From positions 1-64,000 of the forward strand of contig CAOKLO010000004.1 in NCBI GenBank assembly GCA_948469375.1: DNA of 64,000 nt, written 5' to 3'. Shown in pieces: positions 23,584-32,107 of the stretch. The first letter of the stretch is position 1. Each line of letters opens with the position of its first letter. The position numbers and the translations under genes were made by a program. This DNA is from an uncultured bacterium (lineage in GTDB: Bacteria > Bacillota > Clostridia > Oscillospirales > Oscillospiraceae). The notes beneath the pieces are model-generated. The model searched no databases. It saw nothing but the letters and a program-made list of their open reading frames with translations, and was not told where the DNA came from.

Positions 23584-24654
23584 TCAGTCCTCCGTGGTCT
23601 GGACCTCCACCACGGTGCCCATGTTCTGGAACACGGAATAGTCAATGCCCAGCTCGACGGCGGTCTCGGTGTTCACGGTGATGATGCCGCCGTCCATTAA
23701 ATAGTAGTCCTGCATATCGCCCATGCCCTGGGTGATGGCCTCATAGGCCAGGTCGGCGGTGCGGGCGCCCAGCTCGGTGTAGTTCACGCCGCAGGTGGCA
23801 AAGGCTCCGTTGCGCACAAAGGAGTCCGCCCCGGTATAGTGGGGGATGCCCGCCTTAGCCAGCGGCTCATAGATGGCCAGCTCAGCGGCGGCAATCACGT
23901 TGTCGGTGGGGGTGAACACGGCGTCCACACCGGCGGCAATCAGGGCGGAGGCGGCGGCAACCACCTCGTCATTGGTGCTGGCGGTCTGCTCCACATAGGC
24001 AATGCCCTTGCCGTCCAGATAGGCCTTAGCGTCCGCGATGGGCTGGGCGGAGTTGGACTCGGACAGGCAGTACAGCAGGCCCACCTTGGACACGTTAGGG
24101 TTCTGGGCCAGCATCATGTTCAGGATAAAGCTGGTGTTCAGCGCGTCGCTGGTGCCGGTGACGTAGTCGATGCCGGTAAGGGCCACCTTTTCGTCGTCGG
24201 GGTAGGAGACTGCGGCGAACACCACGGGGGTTTTGGTGCTCTCTGCGCAGGTGGCGGCGATCTGGGCGGCGGTAGTGGCGATGGGGATGATGACGTCCAC
24301 CTGGTCGGCAATGGCCTGGTCGCCCAGTTGCTTGAGCACGGTCTGGTCGTTCTGCTGGCCGGAGGTGGTGGTGTACTCAATGGTGACGCCGTTGTCGGCG
24401 GCCAGCTGGTTCAGCTCGGCCTCCACAGCGTCGGCGATCTCGTCCAGTGAGGGGTGGTCAAACTGCTTTATGATGGCTACCTTATAGGTCGTATCGCCTG
24501 CGGGCGGCTGGGAATCGGTCACGCCCTGGGTCTGCTCTCCCTGGGGAGGCTGGGAGCTTTGGTCGTTTCCACCGGAGCAGGCGCACAGGGCCAGGGTCAT
24601 GGCCGCGGCGGTGGTCAATGCGAAGAATTTCTTAATGATGTTCCGGGTTTTCAT
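23584..24654 (-). CDS. ABC transporter substrate-binding lipoprotein (TrpX-like)
   Basis: A 356-residue exported lipoprotein: signal MKTRNIIKKFFALTTAAAM with lipobox ALCAC, then a Gln/Ser/Pro-rich linker and a pfam04392-type two-lobed binding domain (KVAIIKQFDHPSLDEIADAV..., VDVIIPIATTAAQIAA, KVGLLYCLSESNSA, GVDAVFTPTDNVI). This family includes TrpX, the predicted tryptophan-binding protein. TGGAGG before the ATG at 24654 fixes the start; the longer upstream frame is T-box leader. Trp-type T-box control supports tryptophan as ligand. The permease and ATPase follow in the same operon. Confidence 0.9.
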   Translation of the reverse strand: MKTRNIIKKFFALTTAAAMTLALCACSGGNDQSSQPPQGEQTQGVTDSQPPAGDTTYKVAIIKQFDHPSLDEIADAVEAELNQLAADNGVTIEYTTTSGQQNDQTVLKQLGDQAIADQVDVIIPIATTAAQIAATCAESTKTPVVFAAVSYPDDEKVALTGIDYVTGTSDALNTSFILNMMLAQNPNVSKVGLLYCLSESNSAQPIADAKAYLDGKGIAYVEQTASTNDEVVAAASALIAAGVDAVFTPTDNVIAAAELAIYEPLAKAGIPHYTGADSFVRNGAFATCGVNYTELGARTADLAYEAITQGMGDMQDYYLMDGGIITVNTETAVELGIDYSVFQNMGTVVEVQTTED

Positions 24655-24730
24655 AGTTTTTCCTCCAATAATATGATTTTGAGTGGCAGATGACCCGGAT
24701 TTTGCCGGAATCCGGGGAGGAAAAGGCAAA

Positions 24731-25005
24731 TAAAAAAGCCCTTGCCCCACACATGGGACAAAAGCTGCTGCTTCTGCGATACCACCCAAATTGACGTTAT
24801 AAAACGCCCTCTCGCTTACGCGTACCATCATACGCGCCCCGATGGATAACGGGTGGGAAACCCGTCGGTCCCTACTTGGTATAAAAGCCGTTCGGTCCGC
24901 CCTCCGGAGTCCATTCGCCGACCGCTCGCCGCCCCGTTCCCACCATCGGGGGCTCTCTGTAAGGTCTGCCGCGCCGGGTACTTCTCTCCGTCACTGGTTT
25001 GTGCT
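24731..25005 (-). promoter_or_regulatory. T-box riboswitch, tryptophan specifier (UGG)
   Basis: All T-box landmarks are present on the minus strand: the K-turn and AGTA side of stem I (GAGAGAAGTA, near 24988-24979), the distal AGAGAGC element, the specifier loop GAATGGACTCC with UGG at 24913-24911 followed by a purine, and the T-box sequence TTGGGTGGTATCGCAG (about 24790-24774). A terminator hairpin with TTTTTT follows (24765-24732). Uncharged tRNA-Trp should favour antitermination. AUG (Met), one base away, is the alternative reading. Confidence 0.9.
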
Positions 25006-25022
25006 GTTTGATTGTTGTACTT

Positions 25023-25051
25023 ATTATATGTGGGAAGGCGGCGTTTGTCAA
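25023..25051 (-). promoter_or_regulatory. Promoter of the T-box/ABC operon
   Basis: Perfect TTGACA (25051-25046) and TATAAT (25028-25023) with a 17-bp spacer on the minus strand, placing the start just before T-box stem I. Confidence 0.88.
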
Positions 25052-25148
25052 CCCCCATTTTCAAGAAAATTTTCCCACAGTAAAGCACGAAAGCTTTTGG
25101 GCGTCTGCGGCGGTAGGCCAAGCTCCCGCACAGGCACGCTTCCCTGAA

Positions 25149-25185
25149 GGAGCGCCCCTGTGAAGCTTACAGGGGCGCTCCTTTG
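25149..25185. terminator. Terminator of the MBL-fold gene
   Basis: A perfect 13-bp stem (GGAGCGCCCCTGT, 25149-25161, with 25169-25181) directly after the hydrolase stop codon. Confidence 0.75.
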
Positions 25186-25187
25186 AT

Positions 25188-26180
25188 TCACACACGGTAT
25201 ACGGCACAGCCTGCCTGCTCGATCCGGGATATCCTTTTTTCCTCCGTCAGGTAGTCAAGATGGGACAGGGTCTCTCCCATGGCAAACCACCGCTGGTGCG
25301 GGGGGAACTCCTCCCACGGCAACCCCCGGACCGACCATGTGATCTTCCCCGCCACCTGGTAGGCGGTGCTGTCCGGAGCGGCGGCCACGGCCTGGTATAT
25401 CTCTTCCAGACGCTTGGCATGGTGGGCCTTCAGCTCCTTGATCCGCCGGTGGGCGGCGTCCGGTTCACGGCCTCCGGCGCGGTGCGCCGGAAATGCCGCC
25501 CGGATGGGCAGCTCGTCTATGGCGTCAAGGCTGTTCAAATAGTCCTTCAGCGAGTTGGGCGCCTGATTCCACACGCTGATGTTTGGAGTGATGTCGAACA
25601 AAATATGGTCGCCGCAGAACAGCAGCTGCTCCTGGGGCAGATAGAGCACCATATGCCCCGGAGTGTGGCCCGGGGTGTGGAGGGCCGTCACCTCCAAATC
25701 TTCCATGGGAATCCTGCCGCCGTGCTCCAGGGTCACGGCGGGGAATCCGGGGGCGGCCGCGTAGAGACGGGCCTGGTTTCCCTCCCCCTGCTGGGCCAGG
25801 CACTCCGGGGGGAAGCCCTCCCGCCCGAATCTCTCCTCCATCCCGGCCCACTTGATCCGCTGGTCCGAGCCGGAGAGATAGTCCCAGTCGACGCGCCCCA
25901 TATAGATGGGGACGCCCCGCTCCACAAAATCCCACACCAGTCCCGTGTGGTCGGAGTGAAGGTGGGTCAGAAAAAGCGACGTCCGGGACAGATCCAACCC
26001 AAGCTCCCCGATCCCCTCCCACAAAGCGCTGCGGCATTCAGGGCGGCGGAAGCCGGTATCGATCACCAGGTTTCGCTCCGGCGTACAAATGACGTACACA
26101 TTCAAATTGCGCAGAGGATTCTGGGGCAGGCCCACCTTGATACAGTGTACGGTCGGGCTGCTCCAAACCTGTTCGACCAT
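25188..26180 (-). CDS. Metallo-beta-lactamase-fold hydrolase
   Basis: A 330-residue cytoplasmic protein with the MBL metal-binding signature THLHSDHTG (about 75-83), a downstream His in LHTPGHTPGHMVLY and the Asp of FCGDHILFD, giving a complete di-metal site. The C-terminal about 100 residues form an extra helical region as in glyoxalase-II-like or quinone-lactonase-like hydrolases. The substrate is not predictable. ATG at 26180 has AAGGAG ten bases upstream. A minus-strand TTGTCA/TATTAT pair lies in the divergent gap with the hybrid kinase. It is followed by its own terminator. Confidence 0.88.
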   Translation of the reverse strand: MVEQVWSSPTVHCIKVGLPQNPLRNLNVYVICTPERNLVIDTGFRRPECRSALWEGIGELGLDLSRTSLFLTHLHSDHTGLVWDFVERGVPIYMGRVDWDYLSGSDQRIKWAGMEERFGREGFPPECLAQQGEGNQARLYAAAPGFPAVTLEHGGRIPMEDLEVTALHTPGHTPGHMVLYLPQEQLLFCGDHILFDITPNISVWNQAPNSLKDYLNSLDAIDELPIRAAFPAHRAGGREPDAAHRRIKELKAHHAKRLEEIYQAVAAAPDSTAYQVAGKITWSVRGLPWEEFPPHQRWFAMGETLSHLDYLTEEKRISRIEQAGCAVYRV

Positions 26181-26335
26181 TCCACACACGCTCCTTCAAG
26201 AATTTGTAATATCTGGTCTATAATATCACAGCTTTGCCGTTTTTGACAATAGGATTTGTTCTTTTTCTATCGAAAAAGAAGCCGGGCCGTCTCCATTTCC
26301 CGGCTGTCCGGGCCGGCTTTCTTTTTGCCGCGCAC

Positions 26336-26363
26336 TTGACAGACGTCTGGAACATGGTAAAAT
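26336..26363 (+). promoter_or_regulatory. Promoter of the hybrid kinase
   Basis: TTGACA (26336-26341) and TAAAAT (26358-26363), 16-bp spacer. A terminator-like GC hairpin followed by TTTCTTTTT (about 26281-26326) insulates it upstream. Confidence 0.75.
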
Positions 26364-26407
26364 TTATATGTCAGGAACCGATACGGCGGAAGGGACGATG
26401 GTCTTTT

Positions 26408-28510
26408 ATGGACAAGCACCAGCGAAAGGAGCGGCGCTCTCTCATCCTCAGCGAGCAGACGTTCCCCATCATTGAACAGATTACTGCGGGTATGCCCGGC
26501 GGGTTTTTCATCTACCACGCTGATGGAGACCAGCGCTTGATTTATGCCAACCAGGCGCTGCTTTGGATGTACGGCTGTGAAACCCTGGAGGAGTTTCAGG
26601 AATACACCGGCGGCACCTTTCCCGGACTGGTTCATCCCGAGGATGTGGAAACCGCCGAACAGAGCATTGCACATCAAATCCATGCCTGCGGCAATGATCT
26701 GGATTATGTGGAATACCGCATCGTGCGCAAGGACGGCTCCATCCGGTGGATCGAGGACTACGGGCATTTTGTCCACACGGAGCGCTACGGCGACCTTTTT
26801 TATGTGTTTGTGGAGGACGCCACGGAAAAGCGCCTCAAGGCCATCGACGACGCCCGCATCGCCCGGCTGGCCCAGGAGCGTCTGGAGGCCCTGGAGGCGC
26901 TGGAGCATGAGACCACGGCGCTGAAGCTGGTCCACGAGATTCTGCACTCGGGCATGTGGACCATGGAATTCGACCGGCAGGGGCAGATGGTCAGCGTCTT
27001 TTGGAGCCAGGAGTTCCGCGCCATGATCGGCTACCGGGACGAGGAGGACTTTCCCAACGTCCTGTCCTCCTGGTCGGACCTGCTCCACCCGGAGGACCAC
27101 GACCGGGTGCTGGAGCATTACTATGCCGTTATCGACGATTACTCCGGCAAAAGCATATACAACACCGAGTACCGACTGCTGACCAAGAACCAGGGTTACC
27201 GGTGGTTCCGGGCCACGGGCAAGCTCTCCCGGCGGACGGACGGCACGCCCATCACCTATGTGGGCATGTTTGTTGACGTCACTCAGAGCAAGGAGACCGA
27301 CGAAAAGCTCCGGGAGCAGCGCAGGCTTCTGGAGGACGCCCTAGACAAGGCCCAGCGGGCCTCCAAGTCCAAAACCGCCTTCCTCAACAATATGTCCCAC
27401 GACATCCGCACTCCTATGAACGCCATCATCGGCTTTACCAACCTGGCGGCCACCCACTTGGACGACCCGGAGCTGCTGCGGGACTATCTGGGCAAGATCA
27501 CCGCTTCCTCCAAGCACCTGCTCAGCCTTATCAACGACGTGCTGGACATGAGCCGCATTGAAAGCGGCAAGGTGGTCATCGACGAAACCCCATGCAGTCT
27601 GCCCCAGGTCCTGCGGGATCTCCAGTCCATTATCCAGGCCGACCTGACGGCCAAGGAGCTGAGCTTTTCCCTGGACGACAGCGCTCTGGTCTACCCCTAT
27701 GTGGTCTGTGACCGGCTGCGGCTGAATCAGGTGCTGCTGAACGTGCTGAGCAACGCGCTGAAATTCACCCCCGCCGGCGGGAGCATTTCCGTCTCCGTCA
27801 CGGAGCGGCCCGGGGAGGCCGAGCATACCGCCCTCTATGAATTCCGCATTCAGGACACGGGCATCGGCATGGCTCCCGAGTTTCTGGAGCACATTTTCGA
27901 GCCCTTTGAGCGGGAGCGGACCTCCACCGTCAGCGGCATTCAGGGGACGGGACTGGGCATGTCCATCACCAAAAACCTAGTGGAGCTGATGCACGGTCGG
28001 ATTGCCGTAGAAAGCCGGAAGGGCCAGGGCAGCGTTTTCGTGTTCACCTTCCCCTTCCGCTTCATCGATGACCCCGGCAGGCCGGATGCTTCGGACGACC
28101 TTTCTCCCCGGCAGCTGGGCGGCTGGCGGCTTCTGCTGGCCGAGGACAATGAGCTCAACCAGGAGATCGCCGTCACCATTTTGGAGGAGGCCGGCTGCAC
28201 CGTGGAGGTGGCCTCAGACGGCGCGGAGGCGGTGGAGAAGGTCCGGCGCGCCGCAGACAATCCTTACGACCTGGTCCTCATGGACATCCAAATGCCCATA
28301 ATGGATGGCATTGAGGCAGCCAAGGCCATCCGGGCCCTGGATGCCCCCCGGCTGGCCCGTATGCCCATCGTGGCCATGACCGCCAACGCCTTTGAGGAGG
28401 ACCGCCAGCGGGTCCTCTCTGCCGGTATGAACGGCCACCTGGGCAAGCCCATCGACGTGGACAAGCTGTTTTCCACCATACAGAGCCTCCTGGGCTGCGC
28501 ACAGGCATGA
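26408..28510 (+). CDS. Hybrid sensor histidine kinase (PAS-PAS-HisKA-HATPase-REC)
   Basis: A 700-residue soluble hybrid kinase with no TM segment. Order: PAS about 28-140 (FFIYHADGDQRLIYANQALL), PAS with PAC about 175-292 (GMWTMEFDRQGQMV), HisKA with His331 in FLNNMSHDIRTPMNAI, HATPase_c about 430-550 (N-box NVLSNALKF, DTGIGM, GTGLGMS), and a C-terminal receiver 574-697 with Asp626 in LVLMDIQMP. Phosphate should pass to this receiver and then to an Hpt protein not found nearby. The promoter position makes ATG at 26408 the likely start, although its ribosome binding site is weak. Similar soluble PAS hybrids are common in gut clostridia. Confidence 0.9.
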   Translation: MDKHQRKERRSLILSEQTFPIIEQITAGMPGGFFIYHADGDQRLIYANQALLWMYGCETLEEFQEYTGGTFPGLVHPEDVETAEQSIAHQIHACGNDLDYVEYRIVRKDGSIRWIEDYGHFVHTERYGDLFYVFVEDATEKRLKAIDDARIARLAQERLEALEALEHETTALKLVHEILHSGMWTMEFDRQGQMVSVFWSQEFRAMIGYRDEEDFPNVLSSWSDLLHPEDHDRVLEHYYAVIDDYSGKSIYNTEYRLLTKNQGYRWFRATGKLSRRTDGTPITYVGMFVDVTQSKETDEKLREQRRLLEDALDKAQRASKSKTAFLNNMSHDIRTPMNAIIGFTNLAATHLDDPELLRDYLGKITASSKHLLSLINDVLDMSRIESGKVVIDETPCSLPQVLRDLQSIIQADLTAKELSFSLDDSALVYPYVVCDRLRLNQVLLNVLSNALKFTPAGGSISVSVTERPGEAEHTALYEFRIQDTGIGMAPEFLEHIFEPFERERTSTVSGIQGTGLGMSITKNLVELMHGRIAVESRKGQGSVFVFTFPFRFIDDPGRPDASDDLSPRQLGGWRLLLAEDNELNQEIAVTILEEAGCTVEVASDGAEAVEKVRRAADNPYDLVLMDIQMPIMDGIEAAKAIRALDAPRLARMPIVAMTANAFEEDRQRVLSAGMNGHLGKPIDVDKLFSTIQSLLGCAQA

Positions 28511-28533
28511 GGGAGCGGTCCAATCATCCATGA

Positions 28534-28570
28534 CAAAACCTCCTGCGGCAATCTGCCGCAGGAGGTTTTG
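28534..28570. terminator. Bidirectional terminator
   Basis: A perfect 17-bp stem (28534-28550 with 28554-28570) with AAAA/TTTT ends, between the hybrid kinase and the convergent flavin reductase gene. Confidence 0.9.
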
Positions 28571-28582
28571 ATTGCGCTGGGT

Positions 28583-29152
28583 TCACTTCATCAGCTTCGC
28601 GCCGGTGCTCCAGGCCTGGCCCACCTTCTCGCCGACGGCGTAATAACCGCTCTGGAACTGGTCGAACACAAAGGCGTTCAGCTTGGTGGGGTCCACCTTG
28701 CCCTTCTCGTCCAGCACAGACTCCTCCGCCAGCGTGCCCACAATCTCGCCCAGCACCCGGAAGCCGTAGGCGGTGTGCTGGCACTCCGCCACCCTGCACT
28801 CCAGGGTCAGGGGGAACTCCTCCACCACGGGGGCGTCCACCTTCTCGCTCTTCACGGCGTGGAGGCCGCTGCGCTCAAATTTGTCCGCCATTTTGTTGCC
28901 GCTGGCAATGCCGAAGAAGTCCGCCGCCTCAATGTGGGGGATATCCGCGATGCTCAGGGTAAACGCGCCGCGCTTCTTGATGTTCTCCGAGGTCTTGTGG
29001 TCCTCGTCAATGTTCAGGGCCACCATATTGGCGGCGCACACGCCGCCCCAAGCCATGTTCATCACGTCCACGGTGCCGTCCTCATTATAGGTGGAGATCA
29101 TCAGCACGGGCATTGGAAAGGTATACGGCTTTATGCCAAGGTCTTTTTTCAT
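28583..29152 (-). CDS. Flavin reductase-like FMN-binding protein
   Basis: A 189-residue protein of the flavin reductase (DIM6/NtaB) family with the split-barrel FMN fold. Typical segments are PVLMISTYNEDGTVDVMNMAWGG, AFTLSIADIPHIEAADFFG and CRVAECQHTAYGFRVLGEIV. Members reduce flavins with NAD(P)H or act as isoflavone or amidine reductase-like enzymes; the substrate is unknown. ATG at 29152 is preferred over the GTG directly before it, given GGAGG spacing. It is divergent from an HxlR regulator whose probable operator overlaps its promoter region, so it is probably part of a redox-responsive pair. Confidence 0.88.
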   Translation of the reverse strand: MKKDLGIKPYTFPMPVLMISTYNEDGTVDVMNMAWGGVCAANMVALNIDEDHKTSENIKKRGAFTLSIADIPHIEAADFFGIASGNKMADKFERSGLHAVKSEKVDAPVVEEFPLTLECRVAECQHTAYGFRVLGEIVGTLAEESVLDEKGKVDPTKLNAFVFDQFQSGYYAVGEKVGQAWSTGAKLMK

Positions 29153-29227
29153 CACAATTTCCTCCGTTTCAAAATTGTGTCTGGACTTTTCGTCTAAGGC
29201 TATTATAATGGCTTCAGAGACAAAAAC

Positions 29228-29254
29228 AAGTACCCACTTTTATGTTAGGTACTT
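29228..29254. promoter_or_regulatory. Candidate HxlR operator
   Basis: A perfect 7-bp inverted repeat AAGTACC (29228-29234) and GGTACTT (29248-29254), 13-bp spacer, between the divergent flavin reductase and hxlR genes. A minus-strand TATAAT for the reductase lies beside it (about 29204-29209). Confidence 0.55.
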
Positions 29255-29277
29255 ACGTTTTGGAAAGTGAGGATGTT

Positions 29278-29610
29278 ATGGGCCACAAATGCATTGCGGA
29301 GGCCAATTGGGAGGATACCGGCTTCCGGTACACCCTGTCCCTGATTTCGGGCAAGTACAAAATGGTGATCTTGTACTGCCTGATGGAATACCAGCCGGTG
29401 CGCTTCAACGAACTCCAGCGGTATATCGGCCGGGTGTCGGACAAGACGCTGAGTCAGAACCTGAAGGAACTGGAGGCGGATGGGCTTATTCTGCGGACGG
29501 CGTACCCTCAGATCCCGCCCAAGGTGGAATACACCCTGACCCCACGGGGCACATCCTTGATGGGCGTGCTGGACCAGCTGTGCGCGTGGGGGACGGAAAA
29601 CCGGATTTAA
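29278..29610 (+). CDS. HxlR-family transcriptional regulator
   Basis: A 110-residue winged-helix regulator. HxlR hallmarks are the LSLISGKYKMVILYCLMEYQPVRFNEL first half and SDKTLSQNLKELEADGLI recognition region, then the wing VEYTLTPRG. A single Cys near the N-terminus (GHKCIAEANW) matches redox-sensing HxlR proteins such as HypR and YodB, in which an N-terminal Cys senses electrophiles. It is divergent from the flavin reductase and followed 89 bases later by a flavodoxin-type reductase, so it probably controls both. ATG at 29278 follows GTGAGG. Confidence 0.9.
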   Translation: MGHKCIAEANWEDTGFRYTLSLISGKYKMVILYCLMEYQPVRFNELQRYIGRVSDKTLSQNLKELEADGLILRTAYPQIPPKVEYTLTPRGTSLMGVLDQLCAWGTENRI

Positions 29611-29699
29611 GACGGCTCTTTTTTCAGGAGATACTCCCCATTCCCCGGAAAATATGATATACTGATGGTGACAACATTCCAAAAGGAGGCGCAGTTCCT

Positions 29700-30317
29700 A
29701 TGAAAGTCCTTATGCTCAACGGCAGTCCCCGCCCAGAAGGCAATACCGCCCTCGCCCTGCGCGAGATGGAGCAGGTTTTCCAGTCCGAAGGGGTGGAGAC
29801 CGAGCTGGTCCAGGTGGGAGGCCGGGAGATTCGCGGCTGTGTGGGCTGTCTCGGCTGTGTGAAGCTGGGCCGGTGCGTGTTCGACGACCTCGTCAACGAG
29901 CTGGCCCCAAAATTTGAAGCCTGCGACGGCCTGGTGGCGGGCAGCCCGGTGTATTACGCCTCGGCCAACGCCACCCTGGTGGCGCTGCTCACCCGGCTGT
30001 TCTACAGCACGCCCTTTGACAAGACCATGAAGGTGGGGGCCTGTGTGGTGGCGGCCCGGCGGGGCGGCCTGTCCGCCACCTTCGACGAACTGAACAAGTT
30101 CTTCACCATTTCCGGAATGCCGGTGGCCTCCAGCCAGTACTGGAACAGCGTCCACGGCAGGCTCCCCGGCGAGGCTGCGCAGGACGCGGAGGGAATGCAG
30201 ACCATGCGCACCCTGGCCCGGAACATGACGTTCCTGATGAAAAGCATTGCGCTGGGCAAAGAAAAGTACGGTCTGCCCCAAAAAGAGGCCCGGCAGGCCA
30301 CCAATTTCATCCGGTAA
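29700..30317 (+). CDS. NAD(P)H-dependent FMN oxidoreductase (flavodoxin fold)
   Basis: A 205-residue flavoprotein of the NADPH-dependent FMN reductase/iron-sulfur flavoprotein group. The phosphate-binding loop NGSPRPEGNTALAL and the second FMN segment GSPVYYASANATLVALLTRL are clear. A Cys-rich stretch CVGCLGCVKLGRCVFDD (about 47-63) resembles the cluster site of iron-sulfur flavoproteins and may hold a 4Fe-4S cluster or act in redox sensing. AGGAGG lies ten bases before the ATG. It follows hxlR on the same strand and complements the divergent flavin reductase, suggesting a small electrophile or quinone detoxification set. Confidence 0.88.
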   Translation: MKVLMLNGSPRPEGNTALALREMEQVFQSEGVETELVQVGGREIRGCVGCLGCVKLGRCVFDDLVNELAPKFEACDGLVAGSPVYYASANATLVALLTRLFYSTPFDKTMKVGACVVAARRGGLSATFDELNKFFTISGMPVASSQYWNSVHGRLPGEAAQDAEGMQTMRTLARNMTFLMKSIALGKEKYGLPQKEARQATNFIR

Positions 30318-30463
30318 GCCAATACATCGGCAGACCCTGCTTTTGGACGAATAAAGCCGCCTGCACGCCAACCGCTTTCGGCTCTCATAGGGCAGGCGGC
30401 TCAAACGTCCATCCGTCAGCACATAGACCTGCCCGCGCAGCGCCTCTATGTTCTGGCAAATGA

Positions 30464-31159
30464 CTAAAAGGCCCCCCGCTGCTGACGCTGGACCGCAAAT
30501 ATGTTTTGTATAATTTTCTCCTGATCCTCCTCCGTCAGCTCTAAAAACTGGCATCCGTACTCAAACTTCCGGTCGCCCTTCTCTATGACGCGCAGCACCT
30601 GACAAAACATGACGGACTCCGGCCTGTCCTCCATCAGCTTGACCTTCAGCAAAAATTTATCCCCTGCGTGGTATCTGTACTCCGAGCTGATACAACCCCC
30701 GCCCACGCTGATGTTCAGCAGCTTGCAGGGCTTTTCTCCCATGTTCAGCCCGCTGAACATGGCGGCGGTGGCGTCAAGGTTGGTATCAAGACGAAAAAAG
30801 GCGCGGTCGTTTCCGATTTGGGTGACGGTCAATTCCTCGACATTCCATATATGCTTGGGCGTTGGCGTAATAATGCCCTCCATATAAACCGCCTTGCGGG
30901 TATGATCGCTGTACCCGCGGATTCTGACATGAAGAGGCTCCTCCGTTTGGGAGAGCTCGGTTTCAGAATATTGATGGAGCTCCGCCTCCTTCCCGTGCAG
31001 GTTCAGCAGCTTCGCCACAAAGAGCAAATTCCCCTCAAAGGTCGTCACCTCCACCCGCATGCCGGAATAGATTTCGAGCTCCTCCACGTCATCCGCCCGT
31101 TCGCGCTCCTGTGAAGGCTGCTCCTTCGCCTTCCTTCCAAACAGATTAAATAAACTCAC
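30464..31159 (-). CDS. PilZ-domain protein (YcgR-like), atypical c-di-GMP motif
   Basis: A 231-residue soluble protein: an N-terminal YcgR-like beta domain (about 28-115) and a C-terminal PilZ domain (about 119-225). The second PilZ motif is intact (Asn149-Ile-Ser-Val-Gly-Gly), but the first, normally RxxxR, reads RLDTN (123-127), so the second arginine is Asn. This could lower or abolish c-di-GMP binding. The GTG start has GGGAGG upstream. It sits 33 bases downstream of the REC-GGDEF diguanylate cyclase gene, an obvious functional partner. No flagellar genes are near. Confidence 0.83.
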   Translation of the reverse strand: MSLFNLFGRKAKEQPSQERERADDVEELEIYSGMRVEVTTFEGNLLFVAKLLNLHGKEAELHQYSETELSQTEEPLHVRIRGYSDHTRKAVYMEGIITPTPKHIWNVEELTVTQIGNDRAFFRLDTNLDATAAMFSGLNMGEKPCKLLNISVGGGCISSEYRYHAGDKFLLKVKLMEDRPESVMFCQVLRVIEKGDRKFEYGCQFLELTEEDQEKIIQNIFAVQRQQRGAF

Positions 31160-31192
31160 AATGTACCTCCCGGTTTGAACCTGCCGCCGTTA

Positions 31193-32107
31193 TCATTCCC
31201 ACAGCTGCTTCATCCGCTCGTCGGCCCAAACCACCCTGTTTCGGCCGTTCTTTTTTGCGTCGTACAGCATCGTATCCGCGACCTTCAAATAAAAGTCATA
31301 GGCGCTTTCCCGTTCGGGAATCACGGTAACGCCTCCGATGCTGACCGTAACCCATTGGGCCACGGATGGGTCGTGGGGAATGTGAAGGTCTTCCACCGCC
31401 TGCCGGATCCTTTTCAAATGACCAAACATCTGCTCTGAGCAACTACCCAGGGAAAACGCCACAAACTCCTCTCCGCCGTAGCGGGCGAGAAAGTCCGTGC
31501 TGCGCTGCAAATGGGAAGCCGCGGTTTGGGCAACGGCGGCGATCACCTTATCTCCAGCCGGATGGCCAAACGTGTCGTTATATACCTTAAAGCGGTCGAT
31601 ATCAAACATGCAGATGGAGAATGGAACGTGCAGGCGAATTGCTTCTCCCCATTTTTTGAGGCTGTATTGTTCATACCTGCGCCTGTTGGCGACTCCCGTA
31701 AGCTGATCGGTCATAGACTGCTGCTCAATCTGCTTGCGGTATTGGTAGAGCTTGACGTGCGTGTTGACTCTCGCCTCCACAATCGGAGGAATAAAGGGCT
31801 TTGTAATGTAGTCAACCGCCCCCAGCACCAGTCCCTGCTGCTCGTGCATCACATCGGAGAGGCTGCTGATTAAAATGACCGGGACGTTTTGTGTAATGAT
31901 TTCCTCCTGCAATTTTTTCAACAGCGTGAACCCATCCATCCCCGGCATCACCACGTCCAACAGAATCAGGGAAAAATCCTCGTTGCGCGCTTTGCCAAGC
32001 CCATCCTCCGCCGTCTGCGCGATGGTAACATCATACTTGTCCTCCAAAATAACCTTTAATTGGGTTGCTTGCAGGAGGCTGTCGTCAACGATCAAAATTT
32101 TTTCCAT
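31193..32107 (-). CDS. Response regulator with diguanylate cyclase output (REC-GGDEF)
   Basis: A 304-residue PleD/WspR-like protein. Receiver 1-120: Asp8/Asp9, phospho-acceptor Asp51 in LILLDVVMPGMDG, Lys103 in ITKPF. GGDEF domain about 130-300 with an intact active site GGEEF (211-215), substrate motif FDIDRFKVYNDTFGH, and an inhibitory I-site RSTD (202-205). It should make c-di-GMP when phosphorylated and be product-inhibited. The partner kinase is not local, although the hybrid kinase at 26408 lies 4 kb away. It precedes the PilZ gene in an apparent operon. Confidence 0.92.
   Translation of the reverse strand: MEKILIVDDSLLQATQLKVILEDKYDVTIAQTAEDGLGKARNEDFSLILLDVVMPGMDGFTLLKKLQEEIITQNVPVILISSLSDVMHEQQGLVLGAVDYITKPFIPPIVEARVNTHVKLYQYRKQIEQQSMTDQLTGVANRRRYEQYSLKKWGEAIRLHVPFSICMFDIDRFKVYNDTFGHPAGDKVIAAVAQTAASHLQRSTDFLARYGGEEFVAFSLGSCSEQMFGHLKRIRQAVEDLHIPHDPSVAQWVTVSIGGVTVIPERESAYDFYLKVADTMLYDAKKNGRNRVVWADERMKQLWE

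Noticed and set aside
24655..24831. N-terminal extension of the substrate-binding protein
   Set aside because: The region is the T-box antiterminator/terminator; the signal peptide begins at 24654.
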